A stretch of 64,000 nt of DNA from JAVJUS01 sp040220455 (GTDB taxonomy: Bacteria; Pseudomonadota; Alphaproteobacteria; DSM-16000; Inquilinaceae). The notes beneath the pieces are model-generated. The model ran no database searches and was not told the DNA's origin. It worked only from the letters and a program-made list of their open reading frames with translations. Both the position numbers and the translations under genes were made by a program. This document shows, piece after piece, positions 11,596 to 19,960 of the stretch (positions are counted from its first letter, which is position 1; each line of letters starts with the position of its first letter). The stretch covers positions 1-64,000 of the forward strand of contig JAVJUS010000018.1 of NCBI GenBank assembly GCA_040220455.1, in the 5' to 3' direction.

Positions 11596-13176
11596 TCAGC
11601 CGAAGATCACGTTCGGCAGCCATGTGGCGATCTGCGGGAACGCCGCCACGATGACCAGTGCGACGAGCTGGATCGCCACGAAGGGGATGGCGCCGCGGTA
11701 GATGTCCATCGTGCGCACCTCCGGCGGTGCCACCCCGCGAAGGTAGAACAGGGCGAAGCCGAACGGTGGCGTCAGGAAGGAGGTCTGCAGGTTCATCGCC
11801 ATCATGACGCCCAGCCAGACCGGATCGACGCCCATCATCAGCAGGATCGGCCCGACGATCGGCACCACGACGAAGGTGATCTCGATGAAGTCGAGGAAGA
11901 ATCCCAGCAGGAACATCACGGCCATCACGATGACGACGGCGCCCACGACGCCGCCCGGCATGCTCTCCAGGAAGTGCCGCACCGACTCGTCGCCGCCCAG
12001 CCCGCGGAAGACCAGGCTGAACAGGGCCGCGCCGATCAGGATGGTGAAGACCATGGAGGAGATCTGTGCGGTCGCGCGCACGACCTCGTGCAGCACCTTG
12101 CTGCGGAAGGTCCGCCACAGGCTGATGGCCACGCCGAATCCGACGCCCAGGCAGAGCAGGACGGCGACGACGATGCCGATCATGTCGCCGGTCGGAATCT
12201 CCGCGCGCGCGACGCGCAGGTCCATGTTGCCCGTGAGCACCAGGAGGGCGACAAGGCACAGCGCGGCGCCGTAGATCGACCAGCCATGGCGCTCGTCGAG
12301 CTTCAGGCCGGCGAGCAGCAGCGCGCCCATCGAGCCGACGGCCGCCGCCTCGGTCGGCGTCGCGATACCCGCCAGGATCGAGCCCAGCACGGCGATGATC
12401 AGGATCACCGGCGGCAGCAGCACCTTGAGGATCGAGCGGTAGAGCTGCCACGCGCTCATCTGGTCGCGCGCCGGATCCGCTTCGAGCGCGGGCGAGGTCT
12501 CTGGCCGGATGACGGCGATGAAGACCTGGTAGAGAATGTAGAGCCCGACCAGTGCGAAACCCGGCAGGAGCGCGCCGGCGAACAGGTCGCCGACCGATAC
12601 CGTGTCGGGCGAGAAGATGCCCTGCTCGAGCTGGGATTGCTGATAGGCGGAGCTGATCACGTCGCCCAGGATCACCAGGACGATCGAGGGCGGAATGATC
12701 TGCCCGAGCGTCCCGGCCGCGCAGATGGACCCGCAGGCCAGACGCTTGTCATAGCCGTTGCGCAGCATCGTCGGCAGGGACAAGAGCCCCATCGTCACCA
12801 CGGTCGCGCCGACGATGCCGGTCGACGCGGCCAGGAGCGCGCCGACGATCGACACCGAGATGCCGAGGCCGCCGCGCATGGTGCCGAACAGCCGCCCCAT
12901 GTTCTCCAGCAGTTCCTCGGCGACCCTGGAGCGCTCGAGCATGACGCCCATGAAGACGAACAACGGCACCGCGATCAGCACCTCGTTCGTCATGGTCCCG
13001 AAGATGCGCTGCGGGATGAAGCGCACGAAGCTGAGGTCGAAGACGCCGAAGACCCAGCCGATGATCGCGAAGATCAGCGCCACGCCGGCGAGCGTGAAGG
13101 CGACCGGGAAGCCCGCGATCAGAACGCCGCAGACCGCGACGAACATCAGGATGTCGAGGAGTTCGGAGAGGACCAT
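11596..13176 (-). CDS. dctM: TRAP transporter large permease DctM (FcbT3-like)
   Basis: The main ion-coupled membrane subunit of a tripartite ATP-independent periplasmic transporter. At 526 residues it is about 100 longer than a standard DctM. The extra length is a central region with additional hydrophobic segments (around residues 300-370: LVALLVLTGNMDLRV and IGIVVAVLLCLGVGFGVAI). This form is typical of the mannitol/chloroaromatic FcbT3 class. Typical DctM signatures are present (ASTGIVGATVVTMGLLSLP; GQIIPPSIVLVILG; ATPTEAAAVG; NLQTSFLTPPFGFALFYL). It starts three bases after the dctQ stop, with GGGAGGG inside the end of dctQ as ribosome binding site. Confidence 0.93.
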   Translation of the reverse strand: MVLSELLDILMFVAVCGVLIAGFPVAFTLAGVALIFAIIGWVFGVFDLSFVRFIPQRIFGTMTNEVLIAVPLFVFMGVMLERSRVAEELLENMGRLFGTMRGGLGISVSIVGALLAASTGIVGATVVTMGLLSLPTMLRNGYDKRLACGSICAAGTLGQIIPPSIVLVILGDVISSAYQQSQLEQGIFSPDTVSVGDLFAGALLPGFALVGLYILYQVFIAVIRPETSPALEADPARDQMSAWQLYRSILKVLLPPVILIIAVLGSILAGIATPTEAAAVGSMGALLLAGLKLDERHGWSIYGAALCLVALLVLTGNMDLRVARAEIPTGDMIGIVVAVLLCLGVGFGVAISLWRTFRSKVLHEVVRATAQISSMVFTILIGAALFSLVFRGLGGDESVRHFLESMPGGVVGAVVIVMAVMFLLGFFLDFIEITFVVVPIVGPILLMMGVDPVWLGVMMAMNLQTSFLTPPFGFALFYLRGVAPPEVRTMDIYRGAIPFVAIQLVALVIVAAFPQIATWLPNVIFG

Positions 13177-13179
13177 GGA

Positions 13180-13716
13180 TCAATGCCCTCCCGGCACGGC
13201 GTCGTAGATCTCGCGCGGGTCGATGCGGTCGGCCAGGACCAGGATCGACTTCAGGACCGTGGCGAGGGCCTGGAGCGCGAGGACGATCACGAAAGCCAGG
13301 ATGACGCTCTTGAGCAGGAACACGCCGGGCAGGCCCGACGTCTCCTTCGAGCCCTCGAGGACGCGCCAGCTCGCCATCACGTACGGGAAGGCCGCGTACC
13401 AGATCAGGTAGCAGAAGGGCAGCAGCAGGAAAACGCTGCCCAGCAGGTCGACCTTAGCTTTCGTCTTCGGCCGGGCCTCGCGGTAGAAGATGTCGACCCG
13501 GACATGCCCCCCTTTGAGGAGCGTGTAGCCCGCCGCCATCATGAACAGCGTGCCGTGGGCGTAGATCAGTGATTCCTGGGTCATCACCGAGCCGATGCCG
13601 AAGACGTAGCGCATGATGACCAGGACGAACTGCACCAGCACCATGAACAGGGCGAGCCAGGAAACCACGCGGCCGACCCCGTCATTGAGACGATCGATGC
13701 CGCGATACACCGCCAT
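13180..13716 (-). CDS. dctQ: TRAP transporter small permease DctQ
   Basis: The small membrane subunit of the TRAP transporter, 178 residues with four predicted transmembrane helices (about 18-40, 58-78, 93-115, 132-158). The motif LQFVLVIMRYVFGIG-like at VQFVLVIMRYVFGIGSVMTQE and GGHVRVDIFY are characteristic of DctQ. The ATG at 13716 lacks a close ribosome binding site. An in-frame TTG at 13728 has GGGAGG seven bases upstream and may be the true start, adding four residues. It is co-transcribed with dctM. Confidence 0.9.
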   Translation of the reverse strand: MAVYRGIDRLNDGVGRVVSWLALFMVLVQFVLVIMRYVFGIGSVMTQESLIYAHGTLFMMAAGYTLLKGGHVRVDIFYREARPKTKAKVDLLGSVFLLLPFCYLIWYAAFPYVMASWRVLEGSKETSGLPGVFLLKSVILAFVIVLALQALATVLKSILVLADRIDPREIYDAVPGGH

Positions 13717-14140
13717 CACAGCAGACAAGTCCTGATCCTCCCTGTCCTTGTCGATGATCTTCGGATCGCCGCCACTGTCACTGCCACGATCGCCGCCGCT
13801 CGTCGCCTGCGGATGCCGGAACCGGGGCCGGCCCTCCGCGCCTGCTCGGGCGAGCCCCTCCGCCGCCGGCTTCCGGACAGCCAAGGGTCCGACCCGAGAC
13901 GAGGCAGGGATCGGGACCGGAGCAGTCCGGCGACCCCGATTAGCGCATGGACGGGCTCCGGGGAACCGTCCGGACGTCGAAAGCACGCATCCCGCGGGTG
14001 GCCCGACGTCGTGGTGTCGGGGCATCGACTACCCGCAAGGGTTGCCAAGTGCGGCGGGCGGTGGAGCGAACGAAACGCGCGCCGGCCAGGACGGGGCCGG
14101 CGCGCGCTCGCTGCCGTCGTCGGTCCGACGGCCTTTGGGC
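13717..14140. other. Spacer between dctP and dctQM
   Basis: A 424-base gap inside the TRAP gene cluster with no supportable gene. It holds a strong hairpin near the dctP end (14076-14106). The rest is G+C-rich sequence with scattered short inverted repeats. There may be a separate promoter for dctQM, but I cannot point to one. Confidence 0.6.
14076..14106 (-). terminator. Hairpin after dctP, possible attenuating terminator
   Basis: CGCGCGCCGGCC and GGCCGGCGCGCG form a perfect twelve-base-pair stem with a seven-base loop, 34 bases after the dctP stop. Read on the minus strand it is followed by TTTCGTTCG, a weak U-tract. It probably stops most transcripts after dctP and so favours the binding protein over the permeases. 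Confidence 0.65.
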
Positions 14141-15256
14141 TCAGCCGCCCATGCCCGCCAGGGCCTCGTTACGCTTGTTGACGTAGGCGAGGTCGGCGAG
14201 GCTCGTCCATTCCGACACCTTGGAGCGGAAGTCGACGAAGCTCTCGTAGACGCGACCGGTAATCTCGTCGGAGGCGCCGGCCTCGGCCAGGACCTCCTCG
14301 GAGTACTGGCCGAACGCCGCGTAGATCTCGTCGGAGAACTGACGCAGCTCGACGCCGTGCTCGTTGATCAGCGAGTTCAGCGACTCGCCGTTCCGGGCGT
14401 TGAACTCCGAGAGCATGATGTCGGTCTCGGCGTGGCACGCGGCCTTGACGATTTCCTTGTGCGTGTCCGAGAGGCTGTTCCACAGATCCAGGTTCAGCCC
14501 GAATTCCAGCGCCGTGCCCGGCTCGTGGAAGCCCGGATAGTAGTAGTAGTTCGCCACGCGGTAGAACCCGAACGCCAGGTCGTTCCACGGGCCGACCCAC
14601 TCGGTCGCGTCGATCGCGCCGGACTGGAGCGAGGGGAAGATCTCGCCGCCCGGCAGGGAGACGACCGCCGCGCCCAGGCGCCGCATGACCTCGCCGCCGA
14701 GGCCCGGCATGCGCATGGTCAGGCCGTTGAAGTCCTCCGGCGTGTTGACCTCCTGACGGAACCAGCCGCCCATCTGGACGCCGGTATTGCCGCAGGCCAT
14801 CGACTTCACGCCGAACTGGGCGTTGACCTCGTCCCAGAGCTCCTGGCCGCCGCCATAGTTGACCCACGCCGCGTACTCGGTCGCGGTGAAGCCGAAGGGG
14901 ACGGCGGAGAAGAAGTTCAGCGCCTGGCTCTTGCCCTGCCAGTAGTAGGCGGCACCGTGCCAGCAATCGGCGTTGCCCGACGACACGGCGTCGAAGCTGT
15001 CGAACGCGCCGACCAACTCGCCCGCGGCGTAGAGATTGACCGTCAGCTCGCCGCCGGTCATGGCGGTGATCCGGTCGGCCGTGCGCTGCGCGCCGGTGCC
15101 GAGGCCGGGGAAGTTCTTGGGCCACGTGGTGACCATCGTGAGCTCGCGCCGCTCCTGGGCGAGTGCCGGCTTGGGGAAGCTCGAGGCGGCCGCTGCGGCG
15201 GCGCCGACACCGCCCAGGGCGGCGGCCTTCATCAGATTACGTCGCTCGATGGCCAT
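14141..15256 (-). CDS. dctP: TRAP substrate-binding protein DctP, Tat-exported (TakP/FcbT1-like)
   Basis: The periplasmic solute receptor of the TRAP system. The 371-residue protein starts with a twin-arginine signal (ERRNLMKAAALGG, then a hydrophobic Ala-rich stretch and cleavage near ALAQ, residue 34). The mature part has the TakP/FcbT1-type core: MRMPGLGGEVMRRLG with Arg182, and DATEWVGPWNDLAFGFYR with Trp220. These probably match the carboxylate-binding Arg and Trp of TakP, which suggests an organic-acid ligand such as a 2-oxo acid or mannitol-type compound; the exact ligand is not readable. The ATG at 15256 has GGGAGGAG nine bases upstream. Upstream in-frame ATGs would block export. The gene is separated from dctQM by a hairpin-containing spacer. 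Confidence 0.93.
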   Translation of the reverse strand: MAIERRNLMKAAALGGVGAAAAAASSFPKPALAQERRELTMVTTWPKNFPGLGTGAQRTADRITAMTGGELTVNLYAAGELVGAFDSFDAVSSGNADCWHGAAYYWQGKSQALNFFSAVPFGFTATEYAAWVNYGGGQELWDEVNAQFGVKSMACGNTGVQMGGWFRQEVNTPEDFNGLTMRMPGLGGEVMRRLGAAVVSLPGGEIFPSLQSGAIDATEWVGPWNDLAFGFYRVANYYYYPGFHEPGTALEFGLNLDLWNSLSDTHKEIVKAACHAETDIMLSEFNARNGESLNSLINEHGVELRQFSDEIYAAFGQYSEEVLAEAGASDEITGRVYESFVDFRSKVSEWTSLADLAYVNKRNEALAGMGG

Positions 15257-15478
15257 GAAGCCAGTCTCCTCCCAGAGTTGCCTCCCGTGACCGGCCCGCT
15301 TTCGGGGCTGCCGGCTGCATCGGCCGGGCGTGCCTTCGCCCACGCGGGTGTGCGGGTCACGGCTACGACGTCGGATGCCGGCGGAGGGGCCACCGGCGCC
15401 GGCTAAAATACAGTCGTCAGACGGGAACGCAATGCCCGAACCGCTACTTCCCGGGAAAAATCATGATTTGTCCGACAA

Positions 15479-16252
15479 CTAGTCGGACGCTCGACCGTGA
15501 CTTGCGGGTTCGATGTCGATCCAGGCCCCGTCGACGAGACCCTCCAGCGGCCGGAACTTGGCCTTGTACGCCATCTTCCGGCTCTCGGCGATCCAATAGC
15601 CGAGATAGACGTGGTCGAGCCCGCGCCGCCGCGTCTCCTCGATCAGGGCGAGGATCATCCAGGTGCCGAGGCTCGGATACGGACCCTCGGGCTCGAAGAA
15701 GCTGTAGACCGCGGAGAGCCCGTCATCGAGGCGGTCGGTCAGGATCGCGGCGACCAGGCGGTCCGGCTCGCCCGCTTCCGTGTCGCCCGGCGCGCGGAAC
15801 TCGAACATCGAGGCGGCTACCGCGCCTTCCTCGATCATCGAGGCGTAGTCGGAGAAGCTCATCCGCGCCATGTCGCTGTCGCCGTGGCGCCGGCGCTGAT
15901 AGCGCATGAACAGGCTGTACTGCTCCTCGGTCGCCCGGGCGGCGTGCTCGGACAGCACGAGATCGGCGTTCGCCGCCGCGATCCGGCGCATCGTGCGCCC
16001 CGCGGCGAACCGTCCGACGGGGATTCGTACGGGCACGCAGGCGTTGCAGCCGGGGCAGACGGGCCGGTAGACGACGTCGTGGCTGCGCCGGAAGCCGGCC
16101 TGGCTGAGGATCGAGTTCAGGCTCGCCGCGTCCGGCCCGGTCATGCGGGTGAACAGCTTGCGCTCGATCCGCCCCGACAGGTACGGGCAGGGCATCGGAC
16201 CCGACCGGAAGAAATGGTTGAGCCGGGTGGTCTTCGCCCCGATGACCGACAT
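15479..16252 (-). CDS. bpt: Aspartate/glutamate leucyl-tRNA-protein transferase
   Basis: An ATE-fold aminoacyl-tRNA-protein transferase that adds leucine to N-terminal Asp or Glu, marking proteins for ClpS/ClpAP (bacterial N-end rule). The 257-residue protein contains CPYLSGRIERKLFTRM, the cysteine-bearing N-terminal region VVYRPVCPGCNACVPVRI, and the C-terminal GNAT-like domain with AVYSFFEP, LGTWMILALIEETRRRGLDHVYLGYWI and KMAYKAKF. Length and motifs match alphaproteobacterial Bpt/Ate. Its start lies 11 bases after the alpha-E gene ends, so it appears to be the last gene of that unit. Family is secure; leucine rather than arginine specificity is inferred from the bacterial family. Confidence 0.93.
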   Translation of the reverse strand: MSVIGAKTTRLNHFFRSGPMPCPYLSGRIERKLFTRMTGPDAASLNSILSQAGFRRSHDVVYRPVCPGCNACVPVRIPVGRFAAGRTMRRIAAANADLVLSEHAARATEEQYSLFMRYQRRRHGDSDMARMSFSDYASMIEEGAVAASMFEFRAPGDTEAGEPDRLVAAILTDRLDDGLSAVYSFFEPEGPYPSLGTWMILALIEETRRRGLDHVYLGYWIAESRKMAYKAKFRPLEGLVDGAWIDIEPASHGRASD

Positions 16253-16263
16253 CGCGCTCCCCG

Positions 16264-17226
16264 TCAGGCGGCCTGGTAGCCGAAGAAACCGCGGCCCAGC
16301 ATGAAGGCCAAGTCTGCGAGCTGCGCCTGGAGCCAGTCGCAGAACGCGTGAAGTCCGTCGCCGATGATGCCCTCGGCATCGCGCGACTGCAGCACCGCCC
16401 GGATCTCGTCGACCCGCTCCATGGCGTCGTTGCCGCCCTTGAGCGTGTATCGGGACTTGAGCTCGGTCAACAGCGCGTCGATCTGCTCGATGTTGGTGGC
16501 CACCGCGCGCGGGAAGGAATCGTTGAACAGCAGGAACCGGGCGACCGAGCCCGGGTCCATGCCGCGGCTGTGGATGCGGCGGAAGGCGTGATAGCCGGCC
16601 GCCGACCGCAGCACGGCGTTCCATTGGCTCTCGTCGGCGATGCTGGCGACCCCCTCTCCGAGATCGGCCGGGGCGAGGGCGTGGTACTTGATGTCGAGCA
16701 GGCGCGAGGTCTGGTCGGCGCGCTCCAGCGCCTTGCCGATCTGGTAGAAGTACCAGCCCTCGTCGCGATAGAAGGTGCCCTCCAGGATGCCGTTATGGGC
16801 CTGGCAGGCTTCCTTGACCCGCGCGCAAGCCGCGCTCAGCCGGTGAAGGCCCACATCGCCGGCGGTCAGGCCCATCAGCGTGTTGTGGAAGACGTTGATG
16901 TGGTGCCACATCTCCGTGCTGATCAGCGGGCGCAGGGTGCGCGCGTTCTCCCGCGCCGCCCGGACGCAGAACGGTATCGAGGTCGGGTTGCCGGCGTCGA
17001 GCAGGTAGAACCGGATCACGCTGGCGTCGTCGGCCCGGTCGTGGCGCTCGCTGAAGCGCTCGAGGTCCGAATTGATCGCCAGGACCGGCGTCCAGTCGTT
17101 CGAGCCGCGGACGTCGCGGGCGAAGGTCTCGTTGACCTCCAGCAGCCGGGCCAGGTTCTCCGCGCGCTCCATGTAGCGCGCCATCCAGAAGCAGCTCTCG
17201 GCCGAGCGGGCGAGCAGGCGGGCCAT
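16264..17226 (-). CDS. Alpha-E domain protein
   Basis: A 320-residue, largely helical protein of the bacterial alpha-E family (formerly DUF403). It opens MARLLARSAESCFWMARYMERAENLARLLEV; the SAxxxFWxxRYxERAENxAR signature is diagnostic. Later conserved pieces include YFYQIGKALERADQTSRLLDIKYH and HAFRRIHSRGMDP. The biochemical role is unknown. It nearly always accompanies a circularly permuted ATP-grasp protein, and the pair is predicted in the literature to form or modify peptides. It sits seven bases after the ATP-grasp gene and 11 bases before bpt, on the same strand. Confidence 0.92.
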   Translation of the reverse strand: MARLLARSAESCFWMARYMERAENLARLLEVNETFARDVRGSNDWTPVLAINSDLERFSERHDRADDASVIRFYLLDAGNPTSIPFCVRAARENARTLRPLISTEMWHHINVFHNTLMGLTAGDVGLHRLSAACARVKEACQAHNGILEGTFYRDEGWYFYQIGKALERADQTSRLLDIKYHALAPADLGEGVASIADESQWNAVLRSAAGYHAFRRIHSRGMDPGSVARFLLFNDSFPRAVATNIEQIDALLTELKSRYTLKGGNDAMERVDEIRAVLQSRDAEGIIGDGLHAFCDWLQAQLADLAFMLGRGFFGYQAA

Positions 17227-17233
17227 CGGTCGG

Positions 17234-18694
17234 CTACTCCAGCACCCAGGTGTCCTTGGACCCGCCGCCCTGCGACGAGTTGACGACGAGCGAGCCCTTG
17301 CGCAGCGCCACCCGGGTCAGCCCGCCGGGCAGCACCCAGGTGCTCTCCCCCGTCACCGCGAAGGGGCGCAAGTCGACATGGCGTGGCTCGATCGACCCGT
17401 CGGTCAGGGTGGGGCAGACCGACAGCGGGATCGTGGGCTGGCTGATGTAGTTGGCAGGATCGGCGAGCAGCGCCTTGCGGCAGGCCTCCAACTGCTCGGC
17501 CGTCGCGCGCGGTCCGATCGTGATGCCGTAGCCGCCCGCCTCGCCGACCGGCTTGACCACCAGCTCGTCCAGATGATCGAGGGTGTAGGCCAGCCCCTCG
17601 CGCTCGCGACAGATGTTGGTCGGCACGTTCGGCAGGATCGGATCCTGATCCAGGTAGTACTTCACGATCCGGGGCATGTACGCGTACACCGCCTTGTCGT
17701 CGGCAACGCCGGTTCCGACGGCGTTCGCCAGGACGACGTGGCCCGCGCGATAGGCCCGCATCAGCCCCGGCACGCCGATCATGCTGTCGGAGCGGAAGAC
17801 CTCAGGATCGAGGAAATCGTCGCCCAGCCGGCGATAGATCGCGTCGACCGGCGCCGGGCCGTCGACCGTTTTCATGAAGACGCGGTCGTCGGCGTCGACG
17901 AACAGGTCGCCGCCCTCGACCAGGGGCACGCCCATCTCCCGGGCCAGGAAGACGTGCTCGAAATAGGCGGAATTGTAGGAGCCCGGCGACAGCACCACCG
18001 CCTGCGGCTCGCCCGCCCGCTTCGGCGCGACGGCGGCCAGCGCCGCGGCCAGGCGCGGGCCGTAGGCGTCGACCGGCCGGACGCCGATATCGTCCATGAG
18101 GTCGGAGAACGCCCGCTGCATCATGTGGCGGTTCTCGACGACATAGCTGACGCCGGACGGCACCCGGGCGTTGTCCTCCAGCACACGGAAGACACCTTCC
18201 CCGTCGCGCACCAGATCGACGCCGAGGATGTGGACATAGGTGTCGAACGGCACGTCGACGCCGACCATCGCCGCGGCGAATTGAGGGTGCCCCTCGATCA
18301 TGTCGCGCGGCACCACGCCATCGGCCAGGATCTTCTGGTCATGGTAGAGGTCGTGCAGGAAGAGGTTGAGCGTCGCCACCCGCTGCTTGATTCCCGCTTC
18401 CAGCCGCGCCCATTCCGGCGCCGTGATGACCCGCGGGACCACGTCGAAGGGCAGGATGCGATCGACGGCCGTGCTTTCCGACAGGATCAGGAAAGTGATG
18501 CCGAGATTGAACAGCTCGCGCTCGGCGTCCTTGGCCCGGCGTTGCAGTTCCTCGAACGGGATCTCGCCCAGGCGTTGACGGATGCGCGCCATCTCCGGCG
18601 TGTCGTCGTCGCGGCGACGGAACAGCTCGTCGTAGTAGCCGGCCGGATCGTAGGCCGAGAGCAGCGGTTCGGCTTCGGTGGCTCGGGCGGTCAA
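17234..18694 (-). CDS. Circularly permuted ATP-grasp protein (type 2)
   Basis: A 486-residue protein of the circularly permuted ATP-grasp group, predicted amidoligases. Characteristic stretches are AYDPAGYYDELF near the start, LNLFLHDLYHDQKILADGVVP, DLVRDGEGVFRVLEDNARVPSGVSYVVENR, and the C-terminal LVVKPVGEAGGYGITIGP and STWVLPGGLTRVALRKGSLVVNSSQGGGSKDTWVL. The fold predicts ATP-dependent peptide or amide bond formation on an unknown substrate. The start is a TTG with GAGG ten bases upstream; the next in-frame ATG would remove the conserved N-terminus. First gene of the ATP-grasp/alpha-E/bpt unit. The transglutaminase-like gene often found with this pair is not in the window. Confidence 0.9.
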   Translation of the reverse strand: MTARATEAEPLLSAYDPAGYYDELFRRRDDDTPEMARIRQRLGEIPFEELQRRAKDAERELFNLGITFLILSESTAVDRILPFDVVPRVITAPEWARLEAGIKQRVATLNLFLHDLYHDQKILADGVVPRDMIEGHPQFAAAMVGVDVPFDTYVHILGVDLVRDGEGVFRVLEDNARVPSGVSYVVENRHMMQRAFSDLMDDIGVRPVDAYGPRLAAALAAVAPKRAGEPQAVVLSPGSYNSAYFEHVFLAREMGVPLVEGGDLFVDADDRVFMKTVDGPAPVDAIYRRLGDDFLDPEVFRSDSMIGVPGLMRAYRAGHVVLANAVGTGVADDKAVYAYMPRIVKYYLDQDPILPNVPTNICREREGLAYTLDHLDELVVKPVGEAGGYGITIGPRATAEQLEACRKALLADPANYISQPTIPLSVCPTLTDGSIEPRHVDLRPFAVTGESTWVLPGGLTRVALRKGSLVVNSSQGGGSKDTWVLE

Positions 18695-18898
18695 GGGGGC
18701 GCGTCCTCGCCGGTTCGACGGGCAGGGCGCCGCCGACCGGAACGGGCGGCGACATCGGTGTTAACCCTCAGTATAGCGTGACGGACCGCTGTCGGCTCAA
18801 CCACTTAAGTGCGACGCAGCACGATCGGCCGGCTCGGCCGCCTCCGCCGACCATGTCCGCGCGCCGATCCGGCGTCGGGTGCGAGCAGGCCGCGGTGC

Positions 18899-19927
18899 TC
18901 AGTTCGTGGCGGTTTCGCGGGCCAGGGCGGCCGGCGGCGGCTGCTCGCGCAGCAGGGTGATGGAGATGCGGCGGTTGCGCGGGCTCGCCGGGTCGTCGGC
19001 GAGCAGCGGATCCGTATCGGCCTGGCCCTCGACCCGGGCGATCCGGTTCGACGACAGGCCGGCCTCGATCAGCACCCGGCGCGAGGCGTTGGCCCGGTCG
19101 GCCGAAAGCTCCCAGTTGCCGTAGCGTGTTTCCGCCGGGAAGGGGATGCTGTCTGTATGGCCGGCGATGGTCACGTCGTTGGGCAGGCGCGCGACGACCC
19201 GCGCGACGAGCCCCAGCAGGCGCCGCGTGTGCTCGAGCGGCAGGGCGCTGCCGCTGGGGAACATGGATGCCCGGTCCTGGTCGACGATCTGGATTCGCAG
19301 CCCTTCCGGCGTCATGTCGACCATCAGGCTCTGCTCCAGGCCCTCGAGCGCCGGCTCCGCCTCGACGGCCCGGCGCAGCTCGGCCTCGGCCCGCTCGAAG
19401 CGCTCCTGCTCGGCTTCGGCGGCCTCCCGGGCGAGGCGCTCGGCCTCGCTCGGGCCGCCGGTCTCCGGGCCATCCAGGCTGAACCCGCCGGCGCCCTCGT
19501 CGCTGTCGGCACCGCCCGTGCCGCCGCGCTCGGTATCGGCCACGGCGTCGGGCGTCGCCTCGTCGGAGGCCGATTCGTCGATCGCGTCGGAGTCCTCCAC
19601 CGGCTCGGACCGTCCGGGCCTGGCCTGATGGATGCTGGCCCGGGCGCTGGGGCTGGTCTGGGCGCCGGGGGAGGTGATCGTCGTTCCGCCGAGCACGCCG
19701 CCCGATCCGCTCGTGGACCGCGCGACGCTCGCCGGATCGAAATAGTCCGCGATGCCGGCGCGCTGCTCGTCCGTCGTGACGTTGAGCAGCCAGAGCAGCA
19801 GGAAGAAGGCCATCATGGCCGTCACGAAATCGGCATAGGCCACCTTCCACGCGCCGCCGTGATGGGCGTCGTGGTGGCCGCCTTTCTTCTTCTTCTTGAT
19901 GATGATCGGGCGATCGGTGTCGGCCAT
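18899..19927 (-). CDS. motB: Flagellar stator protein MotB
   Basis: The peptidoglycan-anchored half of the flagellar stator. It is 342 residues long. A basic, His-rich cytoplasmic N-terminus (KKKKKGGHHDAHH) precedes one transmembrane helix containing the proton-carrying Asp33 (VAYADFVTAMMAFFLLLWLLN). A plug/linker region follows (about 50-190) that is unusually long, acidic and Gly/Ser-rich, with a predicted coiled coil near 180-215. The C-terminal OmpA domain has VTIAGHTDSIPF and NWELSADRANASRR. It begins 33 bases after motA ends. No other flagellar genes are in the window apart from a distant FliL-like gene. Confidence 0.94.
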   Translation of the reverse strand: MADTDRPIIIKKKKKGGHHDAHHGGAWKVAYADFVTAMMAFFLLLWLLNVTTDEQRAGIADYFDPASVARSTSGSGGVLGGTTITSPGAQTSPSARASIHQARPGRSEPVEDSDAIDESASDEATPDAVADTERGGTGGADSDEGAGGFSLDGPETGGPSEAERLAREAAEAEQERFERAEAELRRAVEAEPALEGLEQSLMVDMTPEGLRIQIVDQDRASMFPSGSALPLEHTRRLLGLVARVVARLPNDVTIAGHTDSIPFPAETRYGNWELSADRANASRRVLIEAGLSSNRIARVEGQADTDPLLADDPASPRNRRISITLLREQPPPAALARETATN

Positions 19928-19960
19928 GGCGCGCTCGGGCTGCGGGGCGTTGGCGCGGGA

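Noticed and set aside
13748..15406. A 552-codon plus-strand frame opposite dctP
   Set aside because: Antisense shadow of a secure Tat-exported binding protein gene.
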